Assembly: GCA_963819385.1 (NCBI GenBank)
Contig: CAWFVV010000006.1
Span: 2,666,001-2,730,000 of the forward strand
Direction: 5' to 3'
Origin: JAVDCA01 sp963819385
Lineage (GTDB): Bacteria > Pseudomonadota > Alphaproteobacteria > Rhizobiales > Xanthobacteraceae
Length of the DNA: 64,000 nucleotides
Below, piece after piece: positions 8,775-17,882 of this stretch (positions are counted from its first letter, which is position 1; each line of letters opens with the position of its first letter). The position numbers were made by a program, and so were the translations under genes. The notes below the pieces were generated by a model. It was not told the origin of the DNA and did no database searches. It saw only the letters and a list, made by a program, of their open reading frames with translations.

Positions 8775-9929
8775 ATGGCGTTCGATCTCATCCTCAAGGG
8801 CGGGCGGATCATCGACCCGTCGCAGAAGCTCGACCAGATCGGCGACGTCGGCTTTGCGGGCGGCAAGGTCGCGAAAATCGGCCCGCGGCTCGAGCCGGAT
8901 GCCGCCACCGACGTTCGCAATGTCGCGGGGCACATCGTCGTGCCCGGCCTCATCGACCTGCACACGCACGTCTATTGGGGCGGCACGTCGCTCGGCATCG
9001 ATGCGGAGGATTTCTGCCGGACGAGCGGCGTCACCACCGCCATCGACACCGGCAGCGCCGGCGCCGGCAATTTCGCCGGCTTCCGCAAGCATGTGATCGA
9101 GCCGAGCGCAGTGCGCATCCTCGCTTATCTGCACGTCTCGTTCGCCGGCATCTATGCGTTCTCCAAGACCGTGATGGTGGGCGAGAGCGAGGAAATGCGC
9201 CTGATGGCGCCGGCAGAAGCGGTCGCGGTCGCCGAGGCCAACCGTGACGTGATCATCGGTATCAAGGTGCGAGTCGGCCGCCACGCGAGCGGCACCTCGG
9301 GCACCGCGCCGCTCGACATCGCGCTCCAGGCCGCGAGCGAATCCGGCCTGCCGCTGATGTGCCACATCGACTTTCCGCCGCCGAGCTACGAGGAGGTGGT
9401 CGAGCGCCTGCGGCCGGGCGACGTGCTGACCCACGCGTTCCGTCCCTTCCCGAACACGCCGGTCGACCCGCAGGGCCGCGTCAAGGACGTGGTGCGGCGC
9501 GCGCGCGAGCGCGGCGTCATCTTCGACATCGGCCACGGCAAGGCGTCGTTCGCGTTCAAGACCGCGCGCGCCATGCTGGCGAACGGCTTCTATCCCGACA
9601 CGATCTCGTCCGACGTGCACGCGCTGTGCATCGAGGGGCCGGCATTCGACCAGGTCACGACCCTCTCGAAGCTCTTGTGCATGGGCATGCCGCTCGGCGA
9701 CGTGATCGCGGCAAGCACCGTGAACGCCGCGACCGCGCTCAAGCGCCCCGAGCTCGGCAGCCTCAAGCCTGGGTGCGTGGGTGATGCGACCGTGCTGACG
9801 ATCCGCGAGGGGCAGTTCGACTACGTCGACGCGGTCGGCGAGCACATGACGGGCGACAAGCGCATCGTGTCGGAGGGCGTCGCGATCGCCGGCAAGTGGT
9901 GGCACCCGACGGGCGGATTCAAGAGCTGA
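8775..9929 (+). CDS. Amidohydrolase/deacetylase family metallohydrolase
   Basis: 384-residue cyclic amidohydrolase of the dihydroorotase/D-aminoacylase-like group. Metal ligands are visible: DLHTH (H63, H65), a candidate carboxylated Lys in GIKVRVG (K164), LMCHID, THAF and SDVHA near the C-terminus. The N-terminal FDLILKGGRIIDP strand is the usual family opening. The start is set by GGGGGAG 4 bases upstream of the ATG; an in-frame ATG at 8712 lacks one. The family hydrolyses cyclic amides, N-acyl amino acids or related amides in the cytoplasm. The substrate is not evident. Confidence 0.87.
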   Translation: MAFDLILKGGRIIDPSQKLDQIGDVGFAGGKVAKIGPRLEPDAATDVRNVAGHIVVPGLIDLHTHVYWGGTSLGIDAEDFCRTSGVTTAIDTGSAGAGNFAGFRKHVIEPSAVRILAYLHVSFAGIYAFSKTVMVGESEEMRLMAPAEAVAVAEANRDVIIGIKVRVGRHASGTSGTAPLDIALQAASESGLPLMCHIDFPPPSYEEVVERLRPGDVLTHAFRPFPNTPVDPQGRVKDVVRRARERGVIFDIGHGKASFAFKTARAMLANGFYPDTISSDVHALCIEGPAFDQVTTLSKLLCMGMPLGDVIAASTVNAATALKRPELGSLKPGCVGDATVLTIREGQFDYVDAVGEHMTGDKRIVSEGVAIAGKWWHPTGGFKS

Positions 9930-9944
9930 TTTGCGGAAACCGTC

Positions 9945-10646
9945 ATGGAAGCGGCGACCGGCGCATTGCCTGGCATTCTTGCGATCTTCAACAACGTCGC
10001 ACCCGGGCGCGAGGACGAGTTCGAGGAGTGGTTTCAGCACGAACATCTGGCGGAGCGGATCGCCATCCCGGGATTCCTGATCGGGCGACGGCACGAGGCG
10101 ATATCCGGGCGACCGCGCTACTTCAATTTTTATGTCACCCAATCCGTCGAGGTTCTCAAATCTGCCGCTTATCTCGGGCGGCTCGACACGCCGACGCCGA
10201 TGACGCGTACGGTCATGTCGGAAATCTTCAAGGACATGATCCGGACGGTCTGTCATTTGACGTTCAAGCTCGGCGCCATGCGCGGCACGAGCGTGGTGAC
10301 GGTACGGTTCGGAGAACGCCCGGCCGAAACTGCCTTGAAGGTGGCAATCGAACGATTGATGCGGGACAAGGCGGTCGCTTGCGGAGAAATCTGGCAAGCT
10401 GCGGACCCGCACGACTTCCCGGTGTCGCTGGAAGAGCGCCTGCGTGGCGGCGATCGCAAGATCGAGATGTGCCTGCTGGTGGAAACACTCCGGGTGCCGG
10501 AGGCCGAAAAGATCGCGGCAGCACTCGCGAGTGAATTTCCCAGGGACCGAGATCGGCGTCTATCGGTTGCTTTGCGAAATCACCGCCAACGGCCGAGAGT
10601 GCGTGCAGCGATAGGATCGCCAACCGGGGAGGGGTCGCATGTGTGA
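9945..10646 (+). CDS. Dimeric alpha/beta-barrel (EthD/DUF4286-like) protein, possible frameshift near its end
   Basis: 233 codons as read. Two halves each show a ferredoxin-like pattern: ILAIFNNVAPGREDEFEEWF and HEHLAERIAIPGF at the start, SVVTVRFGERPAETALKVAI in the middle. The first half matches stress-responsive/EthD-type barrels. Near 10540 the frame changes character. Skipping one base there gives GTEIGVYRLLCEITANG and a stop at 10612-10614, a more natural end than the arginine-rich tail as read, so a one-base insertion is suspected. It starts 15 bases after the amidohydrolase gene and is probably cotranscribed. Its role is unknown. Confidence 0.6.
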   Translation: MEAATGALPGILAIFNNVAPGREDEFEEWFQHEHLAERIAIPGFLIGRRHEAISGRPRYFNFYVTQSVEVLKSAAYLGRLDTPTPMTRTVMSEIFKDMIRTVCHLTFKLGAMRGTSVVTVRFGERPAETALKVAIERLMRDKAVACGEIWQAADPHDFPVSLEERLRGGDRKIEMCLLVETLRVPEAEKIAAALASEFPRDRDRRLSVALRNHRQRPRVRAAIGSPTGEGSHV

Positions 10647-10664
10647 CCCACAACGGCCTATGTA

Positions 10665-11591
10665 CTAAGCGCGGCCCCGCTGGCATCCGGTCGCGCTCGG
10701 GGCCGACCCTTCAAACTCGCGCCTGGTCGCCGCGATCTCGGCAAGCGTCGGCAAGCCCGCCTCGTTGCCGAGATGCTGGATCTTGTAGGCGGCCGCCGCG
10801 TGCGCGAAGCCGAAATGGTCCTCCCAGCTTGTCGTCGGATTGGTGAGATAGGAATAGATGTAGGCGCCGTGGAAGACATCTCCGGCGCCGCCGGTGTCGA
10901 CAACGCGATCGGAGGGCACCGGAAGAGCCGAGAGCGTCCGCACAGAGCCCGTCTCATCGTACCAGACCATGCCTCGCGGGCCGAGCGTGACCCCGCCAAC
11001 TCGACAGCCCCAACTCTTGAGGTAATCCAGCATTGTGATCGGCGCGTGCCCCATCTGCTCGCACAGTCGCTCGGCCACGATCGCAACGTCGATGAAGCCG
11101 AGGAGCTCGTGCGTATTCGAGCGAAGCCCGCCCCCGTCGAGCGACGTGAGAATGCCGGCTTCCCGGCACAGCCGGGCGTAGTGAATTGCCGCGTCCGGCT
11201 GGTGCCCATCGACGTGAAGCGCGCGGCAGCCCGAGAGGTTGAGGATGGGATAGGAGTGAAGATATTCGTCGTCGCGACAGCGCACGATCGCTCGCTTGCC
11301 GTCATTCGGCATGATGAACGACAACGACGACGTTCTGACCTTCCTGGCGTGGACCGGGATCCGATACCGCGATGCCATGTCCAGAAACATGCGGCCGAGC
11401 CAGTCGTCGGCAACGGTCGCGAGCAAATCCGGCTCAATTCCCAGCTTTGCACAGCAGAAGGCTGCGGTGACCGCATTGCCGCCGAACGAAACAGCGTAGG
11501 CCGAAGCCACGTGCTTCTCGTCGCCCGTCGGCATCTGGTCGGTCAGGAACGTGACGTCGATATATGTCTGGCCAATGAACAGTGCATGCAT
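10665..11591 (-). CDS. PfkB family carbohydrate kinase
   Basis: 308 residues of the ribokinase/PfkB fold. FGGNAVTAAFCCAKLG (N-terminal sugar-binding signature) and DTGGAGDVFHGAY near residue 250, with the catalytic Asp in GAGD, are both present. The family phosphorylates sugars or nucleosides with ATP. Start 11591 is chosen for the GAGAG site just upstream; the alternative at 11609 would overlap the preceding gene. It is the last gene of a four-gene lower-GC cassette with a GH130-type protein, a glycosyltransferase and mannose-6-phosphate isomerase, so a mannose- or fructose-related substrate is a reasonable guess. Confidence 0.88.
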   Translation of the reverse strand: MHALFIGQTYIDVTFLTDQMPTGDEKHVASAYAVSFGGNAVTAAFCCAKLGIEPDLLATVADDWLGRMFLDMASRYRIPVHARKVRTSSLSFIMPNDGKRAIVRCRDDEYLHSYPILNLSGCRALHVDGHQPDAAIHYARLCREAGILTSLDGGGLRSNTHELLGFIDVAIVAERLCEQMGHAPITMLDYLKSWGCRVGGVTLGPRGMVWYDETGSVRTLSALPVPSDRVVDTGGAGDVFHGAYIYSYLTNPTTSWEDHFGFAHAAAAYKIQHLGNEAGLPTLAEIAATRREFEGSAPSATGCQRGRA

Positions 11592-11598
11592 GGTGCTC

Positions 11599-12897
11599 TC
11601 AGCCCGCAACGGCCTGCATCAGCGCCGCAATCCCGATGGTCGCGAAATTGGTGAAGGTGTCGGACACCGCATAGGGCAACATGATCTGATTGCCGTGACG
11701 CATCGCGCCGCAGGTATAGACGACATTGGGCACGTAGCCTTCCCGCTGCGAGGGCTCAGGATACACGAGAGGCTCGCGCGAGCGCGCGAGAACCTTCGAG
11801 GGATCCTTCTTGTCCAGCAGAACCGCCCCGATCGAATATTTCCTGACCGGACCGACGCCGTGCGTGAACAGCAGCCAGCAGTCGTCGAGCTCGACGGGAG
11901 ATCCGCAGGTACCGATCTGCACGAATTCCCACGGATATTTGGGCGAAAGGAAGGGATGACCGCCGTCCCACGTGTGGAGATCGTCGGAATAGATGAGATA
12001 GAGATTCTCGTTGTCCTGCCGTCCGATCATAGCATAGCGGCCGTCGATCTTCCGCGGGAACAGGGCCATGCCCTTGTTGCCGACCGCCGACCCTCCGAGC
12101 GGGCTCATCCGGAACGATTGGAAGTCGGTCGTCTGGAGCAGCTCGGAGCGGATGGCCCTGCCGCTGTAGGCCGTATATGTGGCGTAGAACGTCTTTCGTC
12201 CATCGTCGTCGAACTCGACGAAACGGGCATCCTCGATACCGTTGGCCTGCGCGAGGGTGATCGGAAAGATGACTCGTTCGCTCAGCTCTTCGTCCGACAG
12301 GAACACCACCTCCACATCGTCGCCATTGGACCCGGTCGTCCTGAATTGGACTTTCGGGACCGACGCGAGCCGCGCGGTCGGATCGACGGTGACGCTTCCG
12401 TCCGCCGCGATGGTGCCGGACCGGAACGTCAGCGATGACACATGCCCTTCGCCGACGGCGCGAAGGCTCAAGATGAAGCGAGAGCCACCGTCCGGCGCGC
12501 CTGACTGATCGGGATGCCGGACGATGCTCGGGTTGAACAAGGCCGACGCCTCGAACGAGTACTCGTGCAGAAAATACGCACCAATCAGGCGGCGTTGCGT
12601 CTGATTCAATTCCGCGTGCGGCGTGAACGCCTCTTCCATGTCCTTGGCGCGCGCCTCGAAAATATCGAGCAGGTTTCTATGGCGGCCTGCGAAATTTTCC
12701 AGCACGTCGTTCAGTTGCTGCGCGGCGGAATCGGCATCGAGCCGAAGAACCCTCTCGACGATATGGTTGGCCCGCGTCTTGTCAGTCGGGTTGAGGTCCC
12801 TCGGCTCAGTCGCCGGCCGGAAGGGTCGCACGACGACCCTGGCCGGATCCGGACGCAGACACACGTTTTGACGGTTCAAGAATCGGGAGTGAGACAA
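11599..12897 (-). CDS. GH130-type glycosidase/phosphorylase (beta-mannoside phosphorylase-like)
   Basis: About 432 residues. The opening RFLNRQNVCLRPDPARVVVR, the helical region after it, FEASALFNPSIV, and RAVGEGHVSSLTFRSG are typical of glycoside hydrolase family 130, which splits beta-mannosides by phosphorolysis or hydrolysis using a five-bladed propeller. I start at a TTG (12897) because GGGGG lies just upstream and homologues begin near FLNRQN. An ATG at 12936 is also possible. Either start overlaps the preceding frame as read, but that frame may be extended by an indel. There is no signal peptide, so it is cytoplasmic. Known members act on beta-1,2- or beta-1,4-mannosides, giving mannose 1-phosphate. 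Confidence 0.8.
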   Translation of the reverse strand: MSHSRFLNRQNVCLRPDPARVVVRPFRPATEPRDLNPTDKTRANHIVERVLRLDADSAAQQLNDVLENFAGRHRNLLDIFEARAKDMEEAFTPHAELNQTQRRLIGAYFLHEYSFEASALFNPSIVRHPDQSGAPDGGSRFILSLRAVGEGHVSSLTFRSGTIAADGSVTVDPTARLASVPKVQFRTTGSNGDDVEVVFLSDEELSERVIFPITLAQANGIEDARFVEFDDDGRKTFYATYTAYSGRAIRSELLQTTDFQSFRMSPLGGSAVGNKGMALFPRKIDGRYAMIGRQDNENLYLIYSDDLHTWDGGHPFLSPKYPWEFVQIGTCGSPVELDDCWLLFTHGVGPVRKYSIGAVLLDKKDPSKVLARSREPLVYPEPSQREGYVPNVVYTCGAMRHGNQIMLPYAVSDTFTNFATIGIAALMQAVAG

Positions 12898-15226
12898 AAA
12901 TGCCCCCTGGTGTCGTTCGCGGTACGATCGCGTCATTGGCGGCGCGGCGAGTCATTCTGGCGGCGGGTCCCATTCGGCCCATGGCGGCAGCCCGGTCGAA
13001 TTGTCGTATCTCGACACAGCCTAGCAGATACGCCAGCGCCAACTCCGCACCCTTGTTCTGGTTGGCTCGATCCGGATGGAGCCCATCCGAACAACCGCCC
13101 GTATCAGCATCGATGAGTGTCGTCTGCAGGTCATTCTCGCCCAGGAACCAGCCGAACGCCCGCATCGCCCCGGCCGGCCATTCGGCGCCGCCATCCGCCC
13201 GCCATGCGGCAAGACAGGCGGAGATCGTCGCCGACGCTTCGATCGGCTGCTGATCGAATGCTCCGGGCTTCTGGCGGATCCTGCCGAAGCTCTCAGTCCC
13301 GACCGGCCTGAAGCCTCCCGATGACGTGGTCTGAAGCGACATGAGCCAACGGAGCGATCGGATGCCGACATCGACATAGGACGACGTGCGGGTAGTCAAG
13401 CCAGTTTGGATCAGCGCCTGCGGGAGCCGCGCATTGTCATATGCGAGCAGGTCTTCGAACCAGGGCCAGTCCTCGGCTTGCGTCGCAAGAAAGAGGGCCA
13501 TCAACTTGTCGGCCAGGAGCCTCCGCATATGGTGGGCCCACTCGTCTCCAATGCCCAGGCCGCAATAGGCGTCGAGCCCGAGGAGCGAGAAAGCCCAGGC
13601 TCGCGGCGACGAGAATTCCTCGACGATCGGAAGCGCGGCCTTGAAGAGCGCCCCAGCCCAGCTGCGACGAGACGAATTGGTGTCCCGGCGTGCGCATTCG
13701 GCCAAGGCCCAGAGCGTCCTGGCATGGCTGTCTTCCGAGCCCGCCTCTTCCAGCCAATGGCGGTCGTAGCTCATGAAATTCCGGAACCGGCGGAGGTCCG
13801 GGTTCCACGCATGCTGGATGAAGGCCGCAAAGCGCGCGGTGATCGCCGCGGGCAATTGCGTTTCGCCGGAGTCCGCAAGCAGGCTCGCGAACAGAAGGGC
13901 ACGAGCGTTGTCGTCAACGCAGTATCCGTGGGCGCGATCTGGTATCGAATGGGCGGCGTGCTGGAGTATGCCGGTACTGTCGCAAAGCAAGAGCAAATGC
14001 CCGATCTGCATGTGCGGAATGGCGATTGCCTCGCCGCCGGACACGATCGGTTCAATCGAAGCCGATTTGCCGGTTGCGGCGTGCGTACGCGCCGCCTCGA
14101 AGACCGAGAGATGGCGATCGGCGATTTGCGGCCAAGTCATCGATCGGCTCGCCGCGTAGGCCCGCTTGCGCATGGCATGACGGCGGACATCGTTCGTCAG
14201 CAGGCCGGCGATCTCGTCGCTCAGAGCGCAGGCATCGCCGAACGGAACCAGAATTCCGCTTCCGTCACCCAACAATTCCGCGGCGTGCCAGTAGGGCGTC
14301 GATACCACGGCCTTGCCCAATCCGAAGCTGTAGGCAAGCGTGCCGGAGGTCATCTGCGCCTCGTTGAGATAAGGCGTCACATACACGTCGCACATCGAAA
14401 TGAATTCCAGCAGCGTCGCCTGCTCGACGAACTGGTTGAAGAAGACGACGTGATCTTCGATGCCGAGCTGGCGCACGCGCGCCGTCAGGCCGTCGCGATA
14501 GGTCTCGCCTTGTCGCTGCACAAGGTGCGGATGGGTCGCACCGAGAATGACATAGACGGCGTTCGGGCACGACCTGATGATCGCCGGCATGGCGTCGAGC
14601 ATGATCTCGATGCCTTTGTTCGGCGACAACAGACCGAATGTCAGAATGATCGTCTTTCCGCCGAAGCCGAATTTCGCCTTGGCATGATGCGACTCGACGA
14701 ACGGGAAGTCGGGTATTCCGTGCGGAATGATCTCGATCCCGCGGGCCGGCACCGCATGAGCGGCACGAAGGAAGTCTCGGCCCTTTTCCGACATGACGAC
14801 CATCTTCGCCGACATATCGATGATCCGACGCATCACGTCGCGCTGGGCGGGCGCCGGTTCGGCAAGAACGGTATGAAGCGTGGTCACGATCGGCATGTCG
14901 AGGCGCGACAGGAGCTCGACGACATGTCGCCCGGCCTCTCCGCCGAAAATTCCGTATTCGTGCTGAAGGGAAACGACGTCGAAGCCCCCCTCGTTCAGGA
15001 ACTTGGCCGCCTTGACGTAGTCGCCGACGATCTCGTCGTGAATCTGGAAACTCACAGCCGGGGGGTAGTCATAGATGCGACCCGGATCCGTCATGGCGAT
15101 GACGCAGGTCTCGAGATTCGGACGCGCGGTCGACACTGCCCGATGAAGATCATGGGTGAAGGTGGCGATCCCGCAACGGCGCGGAAGGTGATTGCCGATA
15201 AAGGCCACACGCTGAAGCGACGTCAT
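12806..15226 (-). CDS. GT4 glycosyltransferase fused to a C-terminal alpha/alpha-toroid-like domain
   Basis: 806 codons as read. Residues about 1-380 are a GT-B fold GT4 glycosyltransferase: RVAFIGNHLPRRCGIATFT, LQHEYGIFGGEAG, IPHGIPD, LLSPNKGIE. The usual E-x7-E region reads YLNEAQMTSGTLAYSFG, keeping the first Glu but lacking the second, as in the GT4 proteins that sit beside GH130 genes. Residues about 400-770 are helical with GYCVDDNARALL and EDSHARTLWALAE, like toroid glycosidase or epimerase domains. The start overlaps the isomerase stop by 4 bases (ATGA). Skipping one base near 13010 would end the protein STGLPPWAEWDPPPE with a stop at 12952 and remove the overlap with the next gene. 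Probable mannosyltransferase; the product is unknown. Confidence 0.85.
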   Translation of the reverse strand: MTSLQRVAFIGNHLPRRCGIATFTHDLHRAVSTARPNLETCVIAMTDPGRIYDYPPAVSFQIHDEIVGDYVKAAKFLNEGGFDVVSLQHEYGIFGGEAGRHVVELLSRLDMPIVTTLHTVLAEPAPAQRDVMRRIIDMSAKMVVMSEKGRDFLRAAHAVPARGIEIIPHGIPDFPFVESHHAKAKFGFGGKTIILTFGLLSPNKGIEIMLDAMPAIIRSCPNAVYVILGATHPHLVQRQGETYRDGLTARVRQLGIEDHVVFFNQFVEQATLLEFISMCDVYVTPYLNEAQMTSGTLAYSFGLGKAVVSTPYWHAAELLGDGSGILVPFGDACALSDEIAGLLTNDVRRHAMRKRAYAASRSMTWPQIADRHLSVFEAARTHAATGKSASIEPIVSGGEAIAIPHMQIGHLLLLCDSTGILQHAAHSIPDRAHGYCVDDNARALLFASLLADSGETQLPAAITARFAAFIQHAWNPDLRRFRNFMSYDRHWLEEAGSEDSHARTLWALAECARRDTNSSRRSWAGALFKAALPIVEEFSSPRAWAFSLLGLDAYCGLGIGDEWAHHMRRLLADKLMALFLATQAEDWPWFEDLLAYDNARLPQALIQTGLTTRTSSYVDVGIRSLRWLMSLQTTSSGGFRPVGTESFGRIRQKPGAFDQQPIEASATISACLAAWRADGGAEWPAGAMRAFGWFLGENDLQTTLIDADTGGCSDGLHPDRANQNKGAELALAYLLGCVEIRQFDRAAAMGRMGPAARMTRRAANDAIVPRTTPGGIFVSLPILEPSKRVSASGSGQGRRATLPAGD

Positions 15227-16197
15227 TTGAACGCTTCCAGGCGCGCCCCCGTCGGGGCCGCCGTTGCGCGCACGAGCGGAATTGGCGCCTGCCCCTCGTG
15301 CCGCCGTGCTGCATTCACCGACGGCGGCTCTCCCAGGTCTCGCAGCAGGTTCGCAACCGGGCCGACGCCCGTATAGGCCACGAGGCCGACCATGCCGGCC
15401 GCGCCGGCATGGATGTCGGCCTTGTCCGACTGCGCGAAAATGGCGTCGCCTGTTTTGAGATCGAGCGATCCGACACGCGCCCCGCCGCTGACAACGAGAA
15501 TCCAGGTTTCTCGTTCCGCTTCCAGGCGCCAGGCGGAATTTGCTGCAAGATCGAGCCTTTCGAACACGAAGTGCGGGTTCGAAACCAGAAGGGTCCGCGA
15601 GTCGGTGATCTGCTTCGGCAAGACCCGAAGATCGAAAGGTCCGGCGTCCGCCGCCGCGATCGCCTGCTCGACGTGAAGCTCACGCCGCCGGCCATGATCG
15701 AACAGACGGAATGTCGCATCGCTGCGCTGCTGAATCTCCGCGATCACCAGTCCCGCGCCGATCGCGTGGATCGTCCCGGCCGGGACGACGACGATGTCGC
15801 CCGCCGACACGGGTTGCCACCGAACGCGATCGGAAATCGAGCCGTCGTCGGCTGCCTCCCGCAATTGCAGTCGCGTAAGCCGCTGATTGAGGCCGAGGGC
15901 GACTTTGGCTCCAGGCGCAGCGCTGAGGACGTACCAGGCTTCGGTTTTTCCGCGCGGTAATCCCATCTCATGCGCGAGTGCATCGTCAGGATGAACCTGG
16001 ATCGACAGCGGCTGGTTCGTGAACAACAACTTCAGCAAGAGCGACGAATCTGCGGGGGCACTGGCCGGCCGCTCGTACCAGATTTCACCAATCGCGCCGC
16101 CGTCATCGCCGTTTTGGCGCGCGTCACTCCAGGGACGGAGATCAAGAACCCCCCAAGGCTTGGGCAGGGCATGCGCGCACGCATGTTCAATCACCAT
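15223..16197 (-). CDS. manA: Class I mannose-6-phosphate isomerase
   Basis: 324 residues of the cupin-fold type I phosphomannose isomerase, which interconverts mannose 6-phosphate and fructose 6-phosphate with a zinc ion. Zinc ligands are visible in QVHPDDA (Gln, His), KTEAWYVL (Glu) and AGTIHAIG (His). FTNQPLSIQ is also typical. Start 16197 is preferred over 16332 because residues before MVIEHACAHALPKPWG do not look like protein, and GAGGCAAGGG precedes it. It is the first gene of the four-gene cassette and is translationally coupled to the glycosyltransferase by a 4-base overlap. It would link mannose units to central metabolism. Confidence 0.9.
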   Translation of the reverse strand: MVIEHACAHALPKPWGVLDLRPWSDARQNGDDGGAIGEIWYERPASAPADSSLLLKLLFTNQPLSIQVHPDDALAHEMGLPRGKTEAWYVLSAAPGAKVALGLNQRLTRLQLREAADDGSISDRVRWQPVSAGDIVVVPAGTIHAIGAGLVIAEIQQRSDATFRLFDHGRRRELHVEQAIAAADAGPFDLRVLPKQITDSRTLLVSNPHFVFERLDLAANSAWRLEAERETWILVVSGGARVGSLDLKTGDAIFAQSDKADIHAGAAGMVGLVAYTGVGPVANLLRDLGEPPSVNAARRHEGQAPIPLVRATAAPTGARLEAFK

Positions 16198-16896
16198 AAC
16201 CCTTGCCTCATGTTCGGCCGAGACGGCATTGTCCGGGTTTAACGCAGGGAAAAGCTTGGCGCAGGGACAAGTCCCTGAACCGTGAGCGCCGATGGCGCAC
16301 AAGCGAATTGCGGATGCCGGCAGCACCCACAACTAGAAGTCGATTTTCAGATCGATCGCTCCTGCCGACGGCCGCAGGGCTGGCGATTGGAGAAGCTGAG
16401 ACTTTCCGCCACCGCCTTGGGCGGCTCACGAGCAAAGCGCTGCGCCCGTCTATCGCTACATGGGGTGCCGAGTGCAAAGCACAATAGGGAGAACTTAGCC
16501 GTTTTGCGCGGACCTTGGCAGGCCAAGAAGATTTTCAAGGCATGCCGCTCGAGGCACACCACTCGGGCATCAAGACAAAAGGCGCTTGGTCCCCAAACCG
16601 CGAGACCGCGTTCCCGCGCCAGCGCCTTGAGCGAGGTCTGTGGCCGCGCGCCGAGATGCTGGATCACCTCGGTGGCAGCCACGACGTTTTTGCGGCGAAT
16701 GCCTATCCGATTTGCACATGGGCAACAGCCGGTTCGCCGTAAAAATAGTAATGCATCGCGCAAAATGATCGAGCGGGTTTCCACCTCAGTCGAAGTGGAG
16801 CCCGTTCTTTCGAATTCGGTCAGCGCATGTGAACTTGACTGGAGTCGTATCGCGCGGCGCGGTTCGGGCAGTGCACGCGGCTGGACGAAAGCCCGA
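16198..16896. other. 699-base gap, lower GC, no convincing gene
   Basis: Lies upstream of the glycan cassette and downstream of the TctC gene. GC is lower than in the flanks. A minus-strand frame at 16347-16784 (145 codons, many Cys, Arg and Ser) matches nothing I recognise and lacks a clear ribosome binding site. No palindromic family member occurs here. The cassette promoter probably lies in the first few hundred bases. The A/T-rich stretch near 16740-16770 could be a promoter or the remains of one. Confidence 0.5.
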
Positions 16897-17865
16897 TCAC
16901 TCCAACGTCGCGCCGGCGGCCTTGATCACGGCGGCCCATTTCGGAATTTCGCTCTTGATGTAGGCGGCGAACTCCTGCGGCGAGTCGCTGGCGACCTCGA
17001 CGCCGAGGTCGGCGAGGCGCTGGCGCGTTGCGGGATCGGCGAGCGCCGCGACGGTCGCGCGGTGCAGCGTCTCGATCACGTCGGGCGGCGTGCCGGCGGG
17101 CGCGACGAGGCCGTGCCAGGTGGTGGCGTCGAAGCCGGGCAGCGTCTCGGCGACCGTCGGCAAATCGGGCAGGAGCGAGAAGCGCTTCGCGGTCGTCACC
17201 GCGAGCGGGCGCACCAGCCCGGCGCGGATATAGCCCATCACCGAGGCGGAGGTCGCGAACATCACCTGCACGCGGCCCGCGATCACGTCCTGCAGGGCGG
17301 GCGCGGCGCCCTTGTAGTTGATGCCGACGAGGTCGACATGCGCCTCGCTCTTGAACAGCTCGGCCGAGAGATGCGCGGCCGCGCCGAAGCCCGAATTGCC
17401 GTAGTTGAGCCGCCCGGGTTCCGCCTTGGCCAGCGCGATCAGCTCGGCGACCGAATGCGCCGGCACGCTCGGATGAACCACCAGGATGTTCGGCTGGGTG
17501 CCCACCATGCTGATCGGCGCGAAGTCCCGGGCGCCGTCGTACCTGAGGTGCTTGAACAGGCTGTTGTTGGTCGAGAGGATGCCGTTGTTCCCCATCAGCA
17601 GCACGTAGCCGTCGGGCATTGCGCGCGCGACGTACTCGGCCGCGATATTGCCGGAGCCGCCCGGGCGGTTCTCGATCACGACCGGTTGGTGGAGGACTTT
17701 CTCGAGCTCCTGGCCGACGATGCGGGCAAGCACGTCACTCGGTCCGCCGGGCGTGAACGCGACCACCAGGGTGACGGAGTGAGTCGGATAGGAGCCGGCA
17801 TAGGCCGAGGCGGCGAGGCAAAGCGAAGCGAAAAGGCCGACGAGGGCAACGAATTTTCGGCGCAT
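16897..17865 (-). CDS. Tripartite tricarboxylate transporter substrate-binding protein (TctC/Bug)
   Basis: 322 residues. A signal peptide (MRRKFVALVGLFASLCLAAS, cleavage near AYAG) leads into SVTLVVAFTPGGPSDVLAR, VIENRPGGSGNIAAEYVA and PDGYVLLMG, the hallmark segments of Bug periplasmic receptors. These bind carboxylates or other small metabolites. No TctA or TctB membrane gene is in the window, which is usual because Bug genes are often orphans. It is downstream of the peptide ABC genes in the same direction, separated by a palindromic element. The ligand is unknown. Confidence 0.92.
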   Translation of the reverse strand: MRRKFVALVGLFASLCLAASAYAGSYPTHSVTLVVAFTPGGPSDVLARIVGQELEKVLHQPVVIENRPGGSGNIAAEYVARAMPDGYVLLMGNNGILSTNNSLFKHLRYDGARDFAPISMVGTQPNILVVHPSVPAHSVAELIALAKAEPGRLNYGNSGFGAAAHLSAELFKSEAHVDLVGINYKGAAPALQDVIAGRVQVMFATSASVMGYIRAGLVRPLAVTTAKRFSLLPDLPTVAETLPGFDATTWHGLVAPAGTPPDVIETLHRATVAALADPATRQRLADLGVEVASDSPQEFAAYIKSEIPKWAAVIKAAGATLE

Positions 17866-17882
17866 CTGATGTCTCGGTCAAT

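Noticed and set aside
16347..16784. 145-codon minus-strand frame in the gap
   Set aside because: No recognisable family, no ribosome binding site, many Cys and Arg residues. Kept only as a note in the gap entry.
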